From Planctomycetales bacterium ZRK34 (GTDB lineage Bacteria > Planctomycetota > Phycisphaerae > Phycisphaerales > Zrk34): a stretch of DNA of 64,000 bases. Where the stretch lies: contig CP050848.1 in assembly GCA_014873095.1 (NCBI GenBank), forward strand, positions 4,833,850 to 4,897,849, given 5' to 3'. Under the pieces are notes generated by a model. That model made no database searches. It saw only the letters and a list, made by a program, of their open reading frames with translations, and was not told where the DNA came from. Shown one piece after another: positions 24,410-32,763 of the stretch (the first letter of the stretch is position 1; every line of letters begins with the position of its first letter). Both the position numbers and the translations under genes were made by a program.

Positions 24410-25066
24410 TTACTTCTCTTGGGGGGAGGTCGGGTTCCGGAGATCGAGGATGCCGTGGAAGAACACGTCGAGCAGGTCCTGGGCCTGTTGCTCGAGGCTC
24501 TGGGATCGCCCGGCATGGTAGTTGGTGAAGATCGTGCCGTAGAGCATGTTGTTGATCACATCGAGGATGCGGTCGACCGGCATGTCTCGGACGATGCCCT
24601 GATCGATCAGGTCTCTGTAGAAGTCGCGCCAGCGGTCGACGCTGGCTTCGCGGTGCTGGAAATAGGTGGGCTTGGTGCGGTCTTTGAATTCGGCGCGTTC
24701 CTGGATCAGCAGTTCGACGAAGTTTGGATGCTCATCGAAGAAGGCAAGATACGCCGTGACGCCGATTTTTATCATTTTGACTGGATCGGTCTCGTGGACA
24801 GTGACCGCCTGGATGCTGCCGGACAGATCACGAATACCCTGGTCGACGGCCGCGAGAAAGAGCTCGCGCTTGGAAGGGAAGTAGTTGTAGATGGTTCCCT
24901 TGGCGACGCCGAGCTGGTCGGCGATCTTCTGCACATCGGTGTGGCGATACCCGTGTCGGGCGAACTGATCGGCGGCGCTGCGGAGAATCTGCTCGCGCCG
25001 TCGGGCGGGCAGGTTGACATCACGGGGACGACCGGGGCCGCGTTTTTTGGGTGTGGATGAGGTCAT
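24410..25066 (-). CDS. TetR-family transcriptional regulator
   Basis: A 218-residue repressor-type regulator. After a basic N-terminal tail (KKRGPGRPRD) comes the TetR helix-turn-helix: REQILRSAADQFARHGYRHT, VQKIADQLGVAKGTIYNYFPSKRELF in the usual spacing. The C-terminal ligand domain (about 80-205) is helical and of the kind found in AcrR-like regulators of efflux operons. As first gene of the tetR-MFP-RND operon it most likely controls its own operon in response to a pump substrate. Only a poor ribosome-binding site is visible; the promoter is at 25102-25130. Confidence 0.92.
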   Translation of the reverse strand: MTSSTPKKRGPGRPRDVNLPARRREQILRSAADQFARHGYRHTDVQKIADQLGVAKGTIYNYFPSKRELFLAAVDQGIRDLSGSIQAVTVHETDPVKMIKIGVTAYLAFFDEHPNFVELLIQERAEFKDRTKPTYFQHREASVDRWRDFYRDLIDQGIVRDMPVDRILDVINNMLYGTIFTNYHAGRSQSLEQQAQDLLDVFFHGILDLRNPTSPQEK

Positions 25067-25101
25067 GGTTGGAATCGGCTGCGGGTGGCGCGTGAGTCAG
25101 G

Positions 25102-25130
25102 AATTTATGCGGAAAAGAAGCGGAGGTCAA
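25102..25130 (-). promoter_or_regulatory. Predicted promoter of the tetR-efflux operon
   Basis: On the minus strand, TTGACC (25130-25125), a 17-bp spacer and TAAATT (25107-25102), giving a leader of about 30 nt before the tetR start. No clear operator palindrome was found around it. Confidence 0.5.
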
Positions 25131-25150
25131 TTCACAGGTAGGAAGATTAA

Positions 25151-25192
25151 CGGGCGCCACACACCGCCCCAGGCCGCGGTGTGTGGCGCCCG
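25151..25192. repeat. 17-bp-arm inverted repeat upstream of the pilus locus
   Basis: CGGGCGCCACACACCGC (25151-25167) and its exact reverse complement (25176-25192) around CCCAGGCC. It is followed by T-rich sequence on the plus strand (TTGGGTTTTCAGTTTTCC). It may be a repeat element or a terminator separating the efflux and pilus loci. Confidence 0.7.
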
Positions 25193-25394
25193 GTGGTCGA
25201 GTCTGCCTCTTGGGTTTTCAGTTTTCCTATTTTCCCCATTTCCTGCTTTCGGCATTTGCGTCCGCGTTGGTTATATCGTCGGATGAATCCAGTCACTTCA
25301 AGCGGCCTTTACAACCGATGGCCGGGGAGGTGCGATTGATGAATGGATGAAATGTGCAGTTAAGTTTGGATTGACTTCGGTCGATCATCGGAAA

Positions 25395-25441
25395 GGCCTC
25401 CCGGAAGATGCACGACAAATCGTGTGTCTTCCGGGGAGGCC
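25395..25441 (+). promoter_or_regulatory. Long hairpin in the leader of the pilin gene
   Basis: GGCCTCCCGGAAGA pairs with TCTTCCGGGGAGGCC (one bulge), and CACGA pairs with TCGTG inside it around a CAAA loop. The hairpin lies about 80 nt upstream of the pilin start codon. No T-run follows it directly, so an mRNA-stabilising structure is more likely than a terminator. No confident promoter was found in 25260-25390. Confidence 0.55.
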
Positions 25442-25523
25442 GTGAAACGAAAGCACGTGGCAGGGTGGGGGAAAGGTTCCCCGACCAGACCAAGAACATT
25501 TGCCAAGACTGGGAGGTCTCCTC

Positions 25524-26018
25524 ATGGCAACTCGTACGCGTCGCAACACAGGCTTCACGCTTGTGGAAATCCTCATCGTGGTGGTCATCCTCGGCATTCT
25601 GGCCGCGATCGTGATCCCGCAGTTCACCAATGCGTCGGAAGACGCCAAGAGCTCGAGCCTGTACACGCAGTTGCAGACGATCCGTTCGCAGCTGGAGCTG
25701 TATCAGATTCAGCACAACGGCGCTTACCCGACCCTGGCTCAGCTCCAGGATGACACCGGTGGCGGCACCGGCGACCAGTGGGGCGTGATGATCAACAAGA
25801 CCAACGTCAGCGGCACCATCGACGCCGCCAACGAGTTTGGTCCCTACATGCAGCAGCCCCCGAAGAATCCCTTCACCAATCTGTCGACCGTCGTCGCCGG
25901 CACGGCCTACACCGCCGATCTGGATGACGGCTGGGTCTACGACGCGGCCACCGGTTCGATCTGGGCCTGCGGTTTCGATGAAGCCACCGGCACCTACAGC
26001 TCGACGTCCGGCAGCTAA
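25524..26018 (+). CDS. GspG/PilA-like major pilin (pseudopilin)
   Basis: A 164-residue prepilin. The class III leader ends at Gly10, and mature protein would begin FTLVEILIVVVILGIL, with Glu at +5, so prepilin peptidase would cleave after Gly10. The globular domain (LYTQLQTIRSQLELYQIQHN, PTLAQLQDD, WVYDAATGSIW) resembles GspG of type II secretion and planctomycete type IV pilins. ATG 25524 is chosen over the in-frame 25500 start because GGGAGG lies eight bases upstream and the shorter leader is usual. The start region may fold (TTGCCA 25500-25505 with TGGCAA 25525-25530). A terminator follows directly, as expected for a highly expressed pilin. Confidence 0.93.
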   Translation: MATRTRRNTGFTLVEILIVVVILGILAAIVIPQFTNASEDAKSSSLYTQLQTIRSQLELYQIQHNGAYPTLAQLQDDTGGGTGDQWGVMINKTNVSGTIDAANEFGPYMQQPPKNPFTNLSTVVAGTAYTADLDDGWVYDAATGSIWACGFDEATGTYSSTSGS

Positions 26019-26042
26019 GTCGGCCTTCGCTTGAACACTTCG

Positions 26043-26079
26043 GGCGTCTCGGTTTAACCGCCGAGACGCCTCTTTCTTT
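26043..26079 (+). terminator. Terminator after the pilin gene
   Basis: A perfect 10-bp stem GGCGTCTCGG/CCGAGACGCC (26043-26052 with 26061-26070), an 8-nt loop and TCTTTCTTT. It probably limits read-through from the pilin into the assembly genes. Confidence 0.8.
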
Positions 26080-26114
26080 GAATCCGATCCAGGCGCATGG
26101 GATGGCCCAACACC

Positions 26115-26591
26115 ATGAAACACATGCGTTCTGTCCAACAGACATCCAAGGGGTCGCCTGCCAGGGTGATACGTCTGACTGACGTCCTGGCGACGATCGT
26201 GGTTCTCGCCGTGGTCTGCACACTCGTCGGGCCGCAGTTTTCGACCGCCTCGCAGAACCCGGGCGACGCGGCGGTGGCGCAGGATCTGACATTTCTGCGA
26301 CAGCAGATCGCCCTGTATCGCCTGCAGCATCGTGACCTGCTGCCGGGCCATATCCGCGGCGCCAATCGGACTGCTGATGCGGATCTGGTCGTTAAGCAGA
26401 TGACTCAATTCACCGATGAGAAGGGTAACGTCAGTGCGGTCCGCAGTGATCGCTTTCGTTATGGGCCGTATTTGACCGGGTTTCCGATGCATGCGCAGAC
26501 CGGGATCAGCGTGTTGCGATTGGTTGGGTCTGAAGCGGCAGCGGGATGGGTCTATGACGCGAAGTCCGGCGAACTGACCGCCGGGCCGTGA
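26115..26591 (+). CDS. Pilin-like protein lacking the prepilin cleavage motif
   Basis: A 158-residue relative of the preceding pilin. Aligning PQFSTASQ with PQFTNASE of the pilin puts Val and Ile where Gly(-1) and Phe(+1) should be, but Asp at the +5 position (Glu in pilins), and keeps a hydrophobic helix (VLATIVVLAVVCTLVG). The stretch LTFLRQQIALYRLQHRDLLPG matches the pilin's second helix, and WVYDAKSGELTAGP matches its C-terminal part. Without Gly(-1) it is unlikely to be processed by prepilin peptidase and may stay membrane-anchored. The start is either 26115 or 26097; neither has a clear ribosome-binding site. Confidence 0.75.
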   Translation: MKHMRSVQQTSKGSPARVIRLTDVLATIVVLAVVCTLVGPQFSTASQNPGDAAVAQDLTFLRQQIALYRLQHRDLLPGHIRGANRTADADLVVKQMTQFTDEKGNVSAVRSDRFRYGPYLTGFPMHAQTGISVLRLVGSEAAAGWVYDAKSGELTAGP

Positions 26592-26655
26592 TGGAGATCA
26601 CGTTCGCCGCCGCATGATGCGACGACGGACTGACAATATTTCGAAAGGTTGCCCC

Positions 26656-26922
26656 ATGCGTAGTCTGCGATATCTCAACGGGATTCTCACGGTGCTCGCC
26701 GTGCTGCTGGGCCTGCAGCTCTGGACAAGCTGGACCACCAGCCCGAGCGTCGACATGGCCACGCCTGCTTATGCGCAGGGCATTCCCGATGCCGGCGCTC
26801 AGCGGGCGCAGATCATCGATCAGCTGAAGCTGCTGAACTCGAACACCGCGGAGCTCAAAGCGCTGCTGCTGTCGGGCAAGGCCCAGGTGAAGGTGATTCT
26901 GCCGGAGCAGGGCCAGAAGTAA
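26656..26922 (+). CDS. Small exported or membrane-anchored protein of the pilus locus
   Basis: An 88-residue protein of unknown function. It has one hydrophobic segment (about residues 6-24, YLNGILTVLAVLLGLQLWTS) followed by AYAQG, so it may be a signal peptide or an anchor. The remainder is helical (AQRAQIIDQLKLLNSNTAELKALLLSG). ATG 26656 is preferred to 26614 because GAAAGG lies just upstream. It sits between two pseudopilin-like genes and probably takes part in the same machine. Confidence 0.65.
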   Translation: MRSLRYLNGILTVLAVLLGLQLWTSWTTSPSVDMATPAYAQGIPDAGAQRAQIIDQLKLLNSNTAELKALLLSGKAQVKVILPEQGQK

Positions 26923-26954
26923 ACCACTTGTCAGAGTCGCGGAGAAACACATCC

Positions 26955-27464
26955 ATGACCCAGCGGACCGGAAAGATTGATCCTCGCGCCGAAGGCTTCA
27001 CGCTTGTGGAGATTCTGGTCGTGGTGATCATTCTGGGGATTGCGGCGTCGGTGGTGGTGCCGCAGATGCTCGACGCCGGCACGCTGTCGATCCAGGCCGC
27101 CTCGCGCATGATCATCGCCGACATCCTGTTCGCCCAGAATGAGGCGATCGGTCGTCAGGCGACGCGCAAGGTTGTATTCGACGTGCCCAACAACGCCTAC
27201 CGGCTGACCGACGGCAACGATGTCACGCTGACGGTCAATTGGAAGTCGGGCAACTACTCGGTGGATTTCGATACGGACAATCGCTTCGCGGGCGTTCAGC
27301 TGAAAGCGGTTGATTTCGAAGGCGGCAATTCGGTGACGTTTGATGAATTGGGGGCGCCTTCGTCAGGGGGAACGGTGGACCTTTCCGCCAGCGGAACGTC
27401 GTATCGCGTGACGGTGACACCATTCACGGGGCGCGTCACGGTGGCGCCATACTCAGGAGGCTGA
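26955..27464 (+). CDS. GspH-like minor pseudopilin
   Basis: A 169-residue prepilin with a leader ending at Gly14, then FTLVEILVVVIILGIAASVVVP with Glu+5. The globular part (SIQAASRMIIADILFAQNEAI, then strand-rich repeats VVFDVPNNAYRLTDG, VDLSASGTSYRVTVT) is typical of GspH/FimT-type minor pseudopilins, which help form the tip of the fibre. ATG 26955 is preferred (GGAGA upstream); an in-frame GTG-type start at 26928 is also possible. pilM follows after three bases. Confidence 0.9.
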   Translation: MTQRTGKIDPRAEGFTLVEILVVVIILGIAASVVVPQMLDAGTLSIQAASRMIIADILFAQNEAIGRQATRKVVFDVPNNAYRLTDGNDVTLTVNWKSGNYSVDFDTDNRFAGVQLKAVDFEGGNSVTFDELGAPSSGGTVDLSASGTSYRVTVTPFTGRVTVAPYSGG

Positions 27465-27467
27465 GCA

Positions 27468-28595
27468 GTGTTTGAGCAGTTGACAAGATCCAGAAACATG
27501 CCGATCGGTTTGGACCTCGGCACCTCGTGCGTGCGAATGATCCAGTTCGCCGCCGCGGGTGACGGGCTCAAGGTCTCGGCGGCGGGGCGGTACGACCTGA
27601 GCACCGATGTTGAGGTCAATTCCCCGCAACGCTGGGCCGAACTGGTCACAGCGATTCGCAAGCTGACCGCGTCGGCTCCGTTTACGGGACGACAGGTGGT
27701 CGTTTCGCTGCCGGAGTCGATGGTGTCGTACAAGAATGTGCGCCTGCCGCAGATGCCGCCGGACGAGATGGCTAAGGCCGTCGAGTTCGAGGCGGCTGAA
27801 CGGTTCGGCGCCGAAGCGTCGTCGCTGATGCTTCAGCACCTGGTGGCCGGGCAGGTCAATGTCGGCGAGCAGGTGCGCAGCGAGGTGATCGCCATGGCGG
27901 TCACCAACCCGGCACTGGAGCAGGTGATGGGCGTGCTGGCTGAGTGCGACCTGGACCCGGTGGCGATCGATGTGGCGCCGACGAGTCTGGCGCGCAGCCT
28001 GGCGCGTTCGCATCAGGCGGAGCAGGTTCGGGTGCTGGTCGACGTTGGTTATTCCAGCTCGAAGGTGCTGATCCTCTGCGGCAACATCATCCGCTTCTAC
28101 AAAGACCTCGACATCGCCGGCCGCCAGATCAATCAGGCCCTGGCCGACCATCTGAAAATCAGCCCGAGCGACGCGGCGGAACTTCGTCGCCGTCACATGC
28201 TCGGCAAGCTCAGCGATGACGACGCTGACTCGAAGCTGTTCGGCTCCAGTCGCCGGCAGGATGTCGAGCAGGCGCTGACCAGCGCCACGCGCGGCGTGCT
28301 CGAAGACCTGGCCCGTGAGATCGGGCTCTGTCAGCGTTACCACTCAGTGACTTTCCGCGGGGCGCGTTCTGCGGAACTGACCCTCAGCGGCGGCGAGGCT
28401 TACGACCCGCTGATCGCCTCGACGATCGCTGAGAAGCTTGAATTGCAGGTGGATCTGGCCGACCCGCTGGCCGGTGTGAATATCGACGGCCATGAGGTGC
28501 TCACCGAGCGGCCGGGAACGCTGCCGGACTGGGCCGCCGTGACCGGGTTGGCGCTGCGGTTGGCGCCGGCGACTCAGATTCGAGGTGCCGCATGA
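27468..28595 (+). CDS. pilM: Type IV pilus assembly protein PilM
   Basis: A 375-residue actin-like cytoplasmic ATP-binding protein of the pilus alignment complex (the PilM/GspL-cyt type). It shows the phosphate-1 motif IGLDLGTSCVRMIQF and the family regions VVVSLPESMVSYKNVRLPQM and EQVRVLVDVGYSSSKVLI (phosphate-2). The start is a GTG with GGAGG eight bases upstream. The stop overlaps the pilN start by four bases (ATGA), so the two are translationally coupled. PilM binds the N-terminal tail of PilN. Confidence 0.93.
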   Translation: MFEQLTRSRNMPIGLDLGTSCVRMIQFAAAGDGLKVSAAGRYDLSTDVEVNSPQRWAELVTAIRKLTASAPFTGRQVVVSLPESMVSYKNVRLPQMPPDEMAKAVEFEAAERFGAEASSLMLQHLVAGQVNVGEQVRSEVIAMAVTNPALEQVMGVLAECDLDPVAIDVAPTSLARSLARSHQAEQVRVLVDVGYSSSKVLILCGNIIRFYKDLDIAGRQINQALADHLKISPSDAAELRRRHMLGKLSDDDADSKLFGSSRRQDVEQALTSATRGVLEDLAREIGLCQRYHSVTFRGARSAELTLSGGEAYDPLIASTIAEKLELQVDLADPLAGVNIDGHEVLTERPGTLPDWAAVTGLALRLAPATQIRGAA

Positions 28596-29287
28596 GCATG
28601 CTGAATTCACGACTTTACGACGATGTGAACTTCCTGCCGAGCTGGTACGTGCAGGCCCGCAGCCGCAAGCGCAGCCTCAAACGCTCCAGCGTGATGGCGG
28701 TGTTGGTGCTGACCGGCATGGCTGTCCTGCTGGCGCAGACATGGCACACTCGCAGCGAACTGCGCGAGTACGCCGCCGGGCTCGACGCCAAACTCAAGTC
28801 CACGAAGATGCAGGTCACGGAAACCACGCGGCTCCGCCATCAGCGCGCCGTGCTGGTCAAGCAGTTGGCCGTGCATCGGCAGTTGCACAAGCCGATCAAC
28901 TACAGCGAAGTCACCGGCACGCTCGGAAGCCTGCTGCCGCCGACGGTGTCGCTGGTCGACGTGTCGCTTTCGACCGACCGCGAGACCATCACACGCGCGG
29001 TGGCGACCGGCAACAAGACAGGCCCTCGCCAGAAGACGGTGACCGATTCCACGTGGGTCATCAACGTCGATCTCGAAGGCGTCGCCCCGTCGGACAAAGA
29101 CATCGCCAACTTCATCGGCGCCCTGGCGTCGAGCCGCGTGTTTCAGAACGTGAAGATGATCTACTCGAAAAAGGGCACGCGCGGTCGACTGATCACGCGT
29201 GAGTTTCGTCTGCGGATGCAGGTGCCGCTGAATTGCGAGTACCTCAACCTGAATCAGCCGCAGCAGGAGGTGGCCGGTGCGCATTGA
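28592..29287 (+). CDS. pilN: Type IV pilus assembly protein PilN-like
   Basis: A 231-residue bitopic inner-membrane protein. The cytoplasmic tail begins with VNFLPSWY, corresponding to the conserved INFLP that binds PilM. One membrane segment (about 31-50, SSVMAVLVLTGMAVLLAQT) leads into a periplasmic coiled coil (about 52-95) and a ferredoxin-like domain. Start and stop overlap the neighbouring genes (four bases with pilM, eleven with pilO), a tight operon arrangement. Confidence 0.88.
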   Translation: MSMLNSRLYDDVNFLPSWYVQARSRKRSLKRSSVMAVLVLTGMAVLLAQTWHTRSELREYAAGLDAKLKSTKMQVTETTRLRHQRAVLVKQLAVHRQLHKPINYSEVTGTLGSLLPPTVSLVDVSLSTDRETITRAVATGNKTGPRQKTVTDSTWVINVDLEGVAPSDKDIANFIGALASSRVFQNVKMIYSKKGTRGRLITREFRLRMQVPLNCEYLNLNQPQQEVAGAH

Positions 29288-29819
29288 TCCAACACAGAAA
29301 AAGATCGCCGCGGGGATGACGTTGGCGGTGGCGTTGTTTGTGGGACTTGGCTGGTGGCCGGCGAGCCGTGACATCGCCGCCCTGCGCAAGCACATCGACC
29401 AGACACAGGAAGAGATCGTCCGAACCGCCGGCAAAACCGAAGACCTCATGCGTCTGCACGAGGAAGTCAAGTCGATTCGTCACGAGATCGAATCGACCTC
29501 CAAGGTGATTCCGACCCAGGGTGAACTCGCGGACCTGGTGCGTCAGATCAGCGCGACCATCGAAAGCGCCGAACTGGCGGATCAGAGCATTTCGACGGAG
29601 CCGACCGTGCTGGGCGAAGACTATGCCACGCTGCCGATCCGCGTCACCTTCAAAGGCCCGGCCCCCAACGCCTTCCGCTTCATCAATGCGGTCGAAGCCA
29701 TGCCGCGCCTGATGCAGGTCACCAGCATGGAACTGGCCAAGGACAAAAACCCCGACCTGGTGTCAGCGCGTCTCGAGCTGAACACCTACTACTACACGAC
29801 CCAGGAGATGGCGCGATGA
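29277..29819 (+). CDS. pilO: Type IV pilus assembly protein PilO-like
   Basis: A 180-residue bitopic membrane protein paired with PilN in the alignment complex. A hydrophobic segment at about residues 12-26 is followed by a coiled coil (about 30-70: ALRKHIDQTQEEIV... SIRHEIESTSK) and a small alpha/beta domain. The start is a GTG eleven bases inside pilN, with GGAGG upstream. The stop overlaps the next gene by four bases. Confidence 0.87.
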   Translation: MRIDPTQKKIAAGMTLAVALFVGLGWWPASRDIAALRKHIDQTQEEIVRTAGKTEDLMRLHEEVKSIRHEIESTSKVIPTQGELADLVRQISATIESAELADQSISTEPTVLGEDYATLPIRVTFKGPAPNAFRFINAVEAMPRLMQVTSMELAKDKNPDLVSARLELNTYYYTTQEMAR

Positions 29820-30373
29820 GCATGGAAGTTCACTTCGCTCGAATTCGCAAGCAGCTGCTGGCCGACCGCAAGAAGTTCGGCATGTTGTTGACCCTGCTGC
29901 TGGTGGGGCTGCTGCTGTGGGGACGGCTGTTGATTCACAACGTGCCGCGCACCGCCACGGCGGTTCCTCCGCTCGCCGCGGCCGCGCCGATGCCCGATAA
30001 CGTTCCGGCCCCGGCCGCTGAGGCCACCCAGCGTCGTGCCGTGGAGGCCAGCCTGGTCGGCGTGGTGCCGCGGGATGTTTTCGCCATCAACGCAGCGTAT
30101 TTCCCCAAGCTTTCCGGAGAAGAAAACCCCTCGCGACTGACAAAGTCGGTCCTTGATCCGACCGATGACTTGGAACAGCAGATGCGTGTGATCAAGGCCG
30201 AGGCAGGCGACCTGAAACTGCAGAGCACGATCCTGGGAGCGCAGCCCCGGGCAATGATCAACGGCACGCTGATCGGACCGGGGCAGAACATTGCGGGATT
30301 CACGGTCACCGAGATCCGCCCGCGCAGCATCACGATCACGAAAAACGGCGTGACGCTCGAATTGGAAATGTGA
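29816..30373 (+). CDS. PilP/GspC-like inner-membrane pilus protein
   Basis: A 185-residue bitopic protein. A cytoplasmic N-terminus, one membrane segment (about 22-42, FGMLLTLLLVGLLLWGRLL), a Pro/Ala-rich linker and a C-terminal domain ending LQSTILGAQPRAMINGTLIGPGQNIAGFTVTEI (parts read as motifs) that resembles the HR/PilP domain linking the inner-membrane complex to the secretin. PilP is normally a lipoprotein; this one has a membrane anchor, as in GspC. It overlaps pilO by four bases and precedes the secretin gene. Confidence 0.75.
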   Translation: MSMEVHFARIRKQLLADRKKFGMLLTLLLVGLLLWGRLLIHNVPRTATAVPPLAAAAPMPDNVPAPAAEATQRRAVEASLVGVVPRDVFAINAAYFPKLSGEENPSRLTKSVLDPTDDLEQQMRVIKAEAGDLKLQSTILGAQPRAMINGTLIGPGQNIAGFTVTEIRPRSITITKNGVTLELEM

Positions 30374-30431
30374 GGCAGACAAGCAATGGGCGCCCGAGCA
30401 GGCCCCGATAAACGACGACAAGGAGTCGATC

Positions 30432-32639
30432 ATGCTCAGCAAGAACACGATGTTGGCCGCCGCGACTTTTTTTTGCCTGTTCGGGTGGGTCTGCAACGGT
30501 CAGGCGATTGAGGAAACAGCCGGCGAAGCGCCGATGACACCGGTCGTCAGCGAGACGCCGGTTGACGCCGCGCCCGAGGCGGTGATCAACGAAACGACCG
30601 AAACGCGCGAAGACCCCGCCACCGAAGAGCCCGTCGACGCTCCGGCGACGACCGGCAACGAGGCCGAGGTCGCCGAGCCCACGCCCGCCAAGCCGATGTC
30701 GAATCCCAGCGACCTGATCAAGGCCGCTGCCGATGCGATCTCCAGCTTCAGCGAAGAAGACAAGGCTCCGGTTGAGCCGGCCGCCGACCAGCTTCCCAGC
30801 GGGCCGGTGCAGGTCTCCAAGTACGACACCGTGTCGCTGAACGTGCAGAACACCGACCTGGCCAACGTGCTGCAGTTGCTGAGCATTCAGGGCAAGCGCA
30901 ACATCGTGCCCAGCCCCAAGGTCGCCGGCACCGTCACGGCCAACCTCTACGATGTGACCTTCCACGAAGCCCTCGACGCCATCCTCCAGCAGAACGGCGC
31001 CGGCTACATCGAGAAGGGCAACTTCATCTTCGTGTACACCTTCGATGAGCTGCAGAAGATCAAGGACGCCGAACGCAAGGTCGCCCACCAGATCTTCAAG
31101 CTCAACTACATCACCGCCCAGGACGCTTCGACCTTCATCACGCCGCTGCTGTCGGCCGCCGGGTCGATCGCCATCAGCGGTCAGGTCGCCGCGGGCTTCG
31201 AGCCTTCGCTCGGCGACGGTGGCGCCAACAGCTTCTCGCATACTGAAACCATGATCGTGCGTGACTACCCCGATCATCTGGAAGAAGTCGCCAAGGTCAT
31301 CAAGCAGATCGACACCCGCCCCGAGCAGGTGCTCGTCGAGTCGACCATCCTTCAGGCCAACCTCACCGAAGACATGGCCTACGGCGTCGACGTGTCCATC
31401 CTCGCCGACATGGGGCTGGAAACCGCCACCGGCGCCGGCGCCCTGGGCTCGGTCCTGGACACCGTCACCAACATGATCTCCGGCGACATCACCAAGACCG
31501 CCTCCAGCGCGATCAACACCAGCATCGGCAATCAGTCCGGCGACGCTGGTGTCCGCGTCGGTGTGCTGACCAACAACGTCCAGGTCTTCGTGCGTGCCCT
31601 CGACCGCGTCACCGACACCACCATCCTCGCCAATCCGAAGATCATGACCCTGAATCGTCAGCGGGCCCAGGTCCTCGTCGGCGAGAAGGTCGCTTACCTG
31701 TCGACGACCGCCACGAGCACCGCGACGACTCAGACCGTCGAATTCCTCGACACCGGCACGCAGCTGACGCTTCGTCCGTTCGTGTCCAACGACGGCATGA
31801 TCCGCCTCGAACTCAAACCGCAGATCAGCTCCGCCGAACTGCGTGACGCCGGCGCCGGCTCCAGCGTGGTGACCCTGCCTGACGAAACCACGCAGGAACT
31901 GACCACCAACGTCATGGTTCCCGACGGACAGACGATCGTGCTCGGCGGTCTGTTCAAGGAAGAGACCACCATCGGCCGCAATCAGATTCCGGGCCTCGGC
32001 GACATGCCGCTGATCGGGCCGGCCTTCCGCGGTGTGGACAACATCGTCAATCGCAGCGAGGTGATCTTCCTGATCACGCCGCACATCGTCAAGGACAAGG
32101 CCCTGGCCGCCGCCGGCGACGCCGCGCTCGACGGCATCGAGATGGCTCGCATCGGCGCCCGCGAAGGCCTTCTGCCGTGGTCCCGCTCCAAGCTGACCGC
32201 TTCGCATGTCCGCGACGCCCTGAACTACCTTGAAGAAAACAACAAGGACAAGGCCCTCTACGAAGTCGACATGGCGCTGAGCCTGGATCCGAATTCCATC
32301 GAAGCCCGTCGCCTCAAGGAGAAGCTCACCGGCGAGCGTGCCTACTGGCCCGGACGCAACCTGCTCGACGACACCGTCGACATCATGGTTGATCGTCAGG
32401 CTGCCCGCAGCACCACGCATGACGGTGTGCCCGTGAAGCCCGATCCTCAGCCGGCCTATCCCAAGCCGACCGTGCCCGTGAGCCACGCCGAGGCGATGCC
32501 CGGCCTCCGGGAGCCGGTCGAAACCAAAACCGCCTCGGCCGACGACACCACCACGGTGATCACCGAGGAGGCCGAAGCCGCTGAGCCGGCCACCGCCGGA
32601 GTCGACACCAACTCGGTCGACTCCCCGGCCGGACCGTAA
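30432..32639 (+). CDS. Secretin (PilQ/GspD-like outer-membrane channel)
   Basis: A 735-residue outer-membrane pore. It has a signal peptide (about 1-24), an acidic Ala/Glu/Pro-rich region (about 25-115), an N0/STN domain (TVSLNVQNTDLANVLQLLSI; VTFHEALDAILQQN), an N1-like domain (AHQIFKLNYITAQDASTFI) and the secretin domain (QVLVESTILQANL; VLVGEKVAYLST; VMVPDGQTIVLGGLFKEE; PLIGPAFRG; VIFLITPHIV). After the secretin domain there is an unusual extension of about 170 residues, part of it TPR-like (VRDALNYLEENNKDKALYEV), ending in an acidic tail. A terminator follows. The extension could bind peptidoglycan or another pilus protein. Confidence 0.93.
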   Translation: MLSKNTMLAAATFFCLFGWVCNGQAIEETAGEAPMTPVVSETPVDAAPEAVINETTETREDPATEEPVDAPATTGNEAEVAEPTPAKPMSNPSDLIKAAADAISSFSEEDKAPVEPAADQLPSGPVQVSKYDTVSLNVQNTDLANVLQLLSIQGKRNIVPSPKVAGTVTANLYDVTFHEALDAILQQNGAGYIEKGNFIFVYTFDELQKIKDAERKVAHQIFKLNYITAQDASTFITPLLSAAGSIAISGQVAAGFEPSLGDGGANSFSHTETMIVRDYPDHLEEVAKVIKQIDTRPEQVLVESTILQANLTEDMAYGVDVSILADMGLETATGAGALGSVLDTVTNMISGDITKTASSAINTSIGNQSGDAGVRVGVLTNNVQVFVRALDRVTDTTILANPKIMTLNRQRAQVLVGEKVAYLSTTATSTATTQTVEFLDTGTQLTLRPFVSNDGMIRLELKPQISSAELRDAGAGSSVVTLPDETTQELTTNVMVPDGQTIVLGGLFKEETTIGRNQIPGLGDMPLIGPAFRGVDNIVNRSEVIFLITPHIVKDKALAAAGDAALDGIEMARIGAREGLLPWSRSKLTASHVRDALNYLEENNKDKALYEVDMALSLDPNSIEARRLKEKLTGERAYWPGRNLLDDTVDIMVDRQAARSTTHDGVPVKPDPQPAYPKPTVPVSHAEAMPGLREPVETKTASADDTTTVITEEAEAAEPATAGVDTNSVDSPAGP

Positions 32640-32652
32640 GACCATGGACCCT

Positions 32653-32695
32653 TGAAGCGCCCCGGCCTCACCGCCGGGGCGCTTCAGCTTTTTTT
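32653..32695 (+). terminator. Strong intrinsic terminator after the secretin gene
   Basis: A perfect 14-bp stem TGAAGCGCCCCGGC/GCCGGGGCGCTTCA (32653-32666 with 32673-32686), a 6-nt loop and seven T (32689-32695). Confidence 0.92.
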
Positions 32696-32763
32696 ACTCA
32701 CCCCGGCCCCGTGGATGAAAGAGCTTCGGGCCGATTCAGATCACCCCATCACAGGGAAGCAAC

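Noticed and set aside
22203..24528. Long plus-strand frames opposite the RND pump and adaptor genes
   Set aside because: Their sequence is a shadow of the well-supported minus-strand efflux genes and has no domain of its own.
30336..32645. 769-residue open frame on the minus strand opposite the secretin gene
   Set aside because: Gly/Asp/Val-rich composition mirrors the codons of the real secretin gene on the other strand; no signal peptide or family motif.
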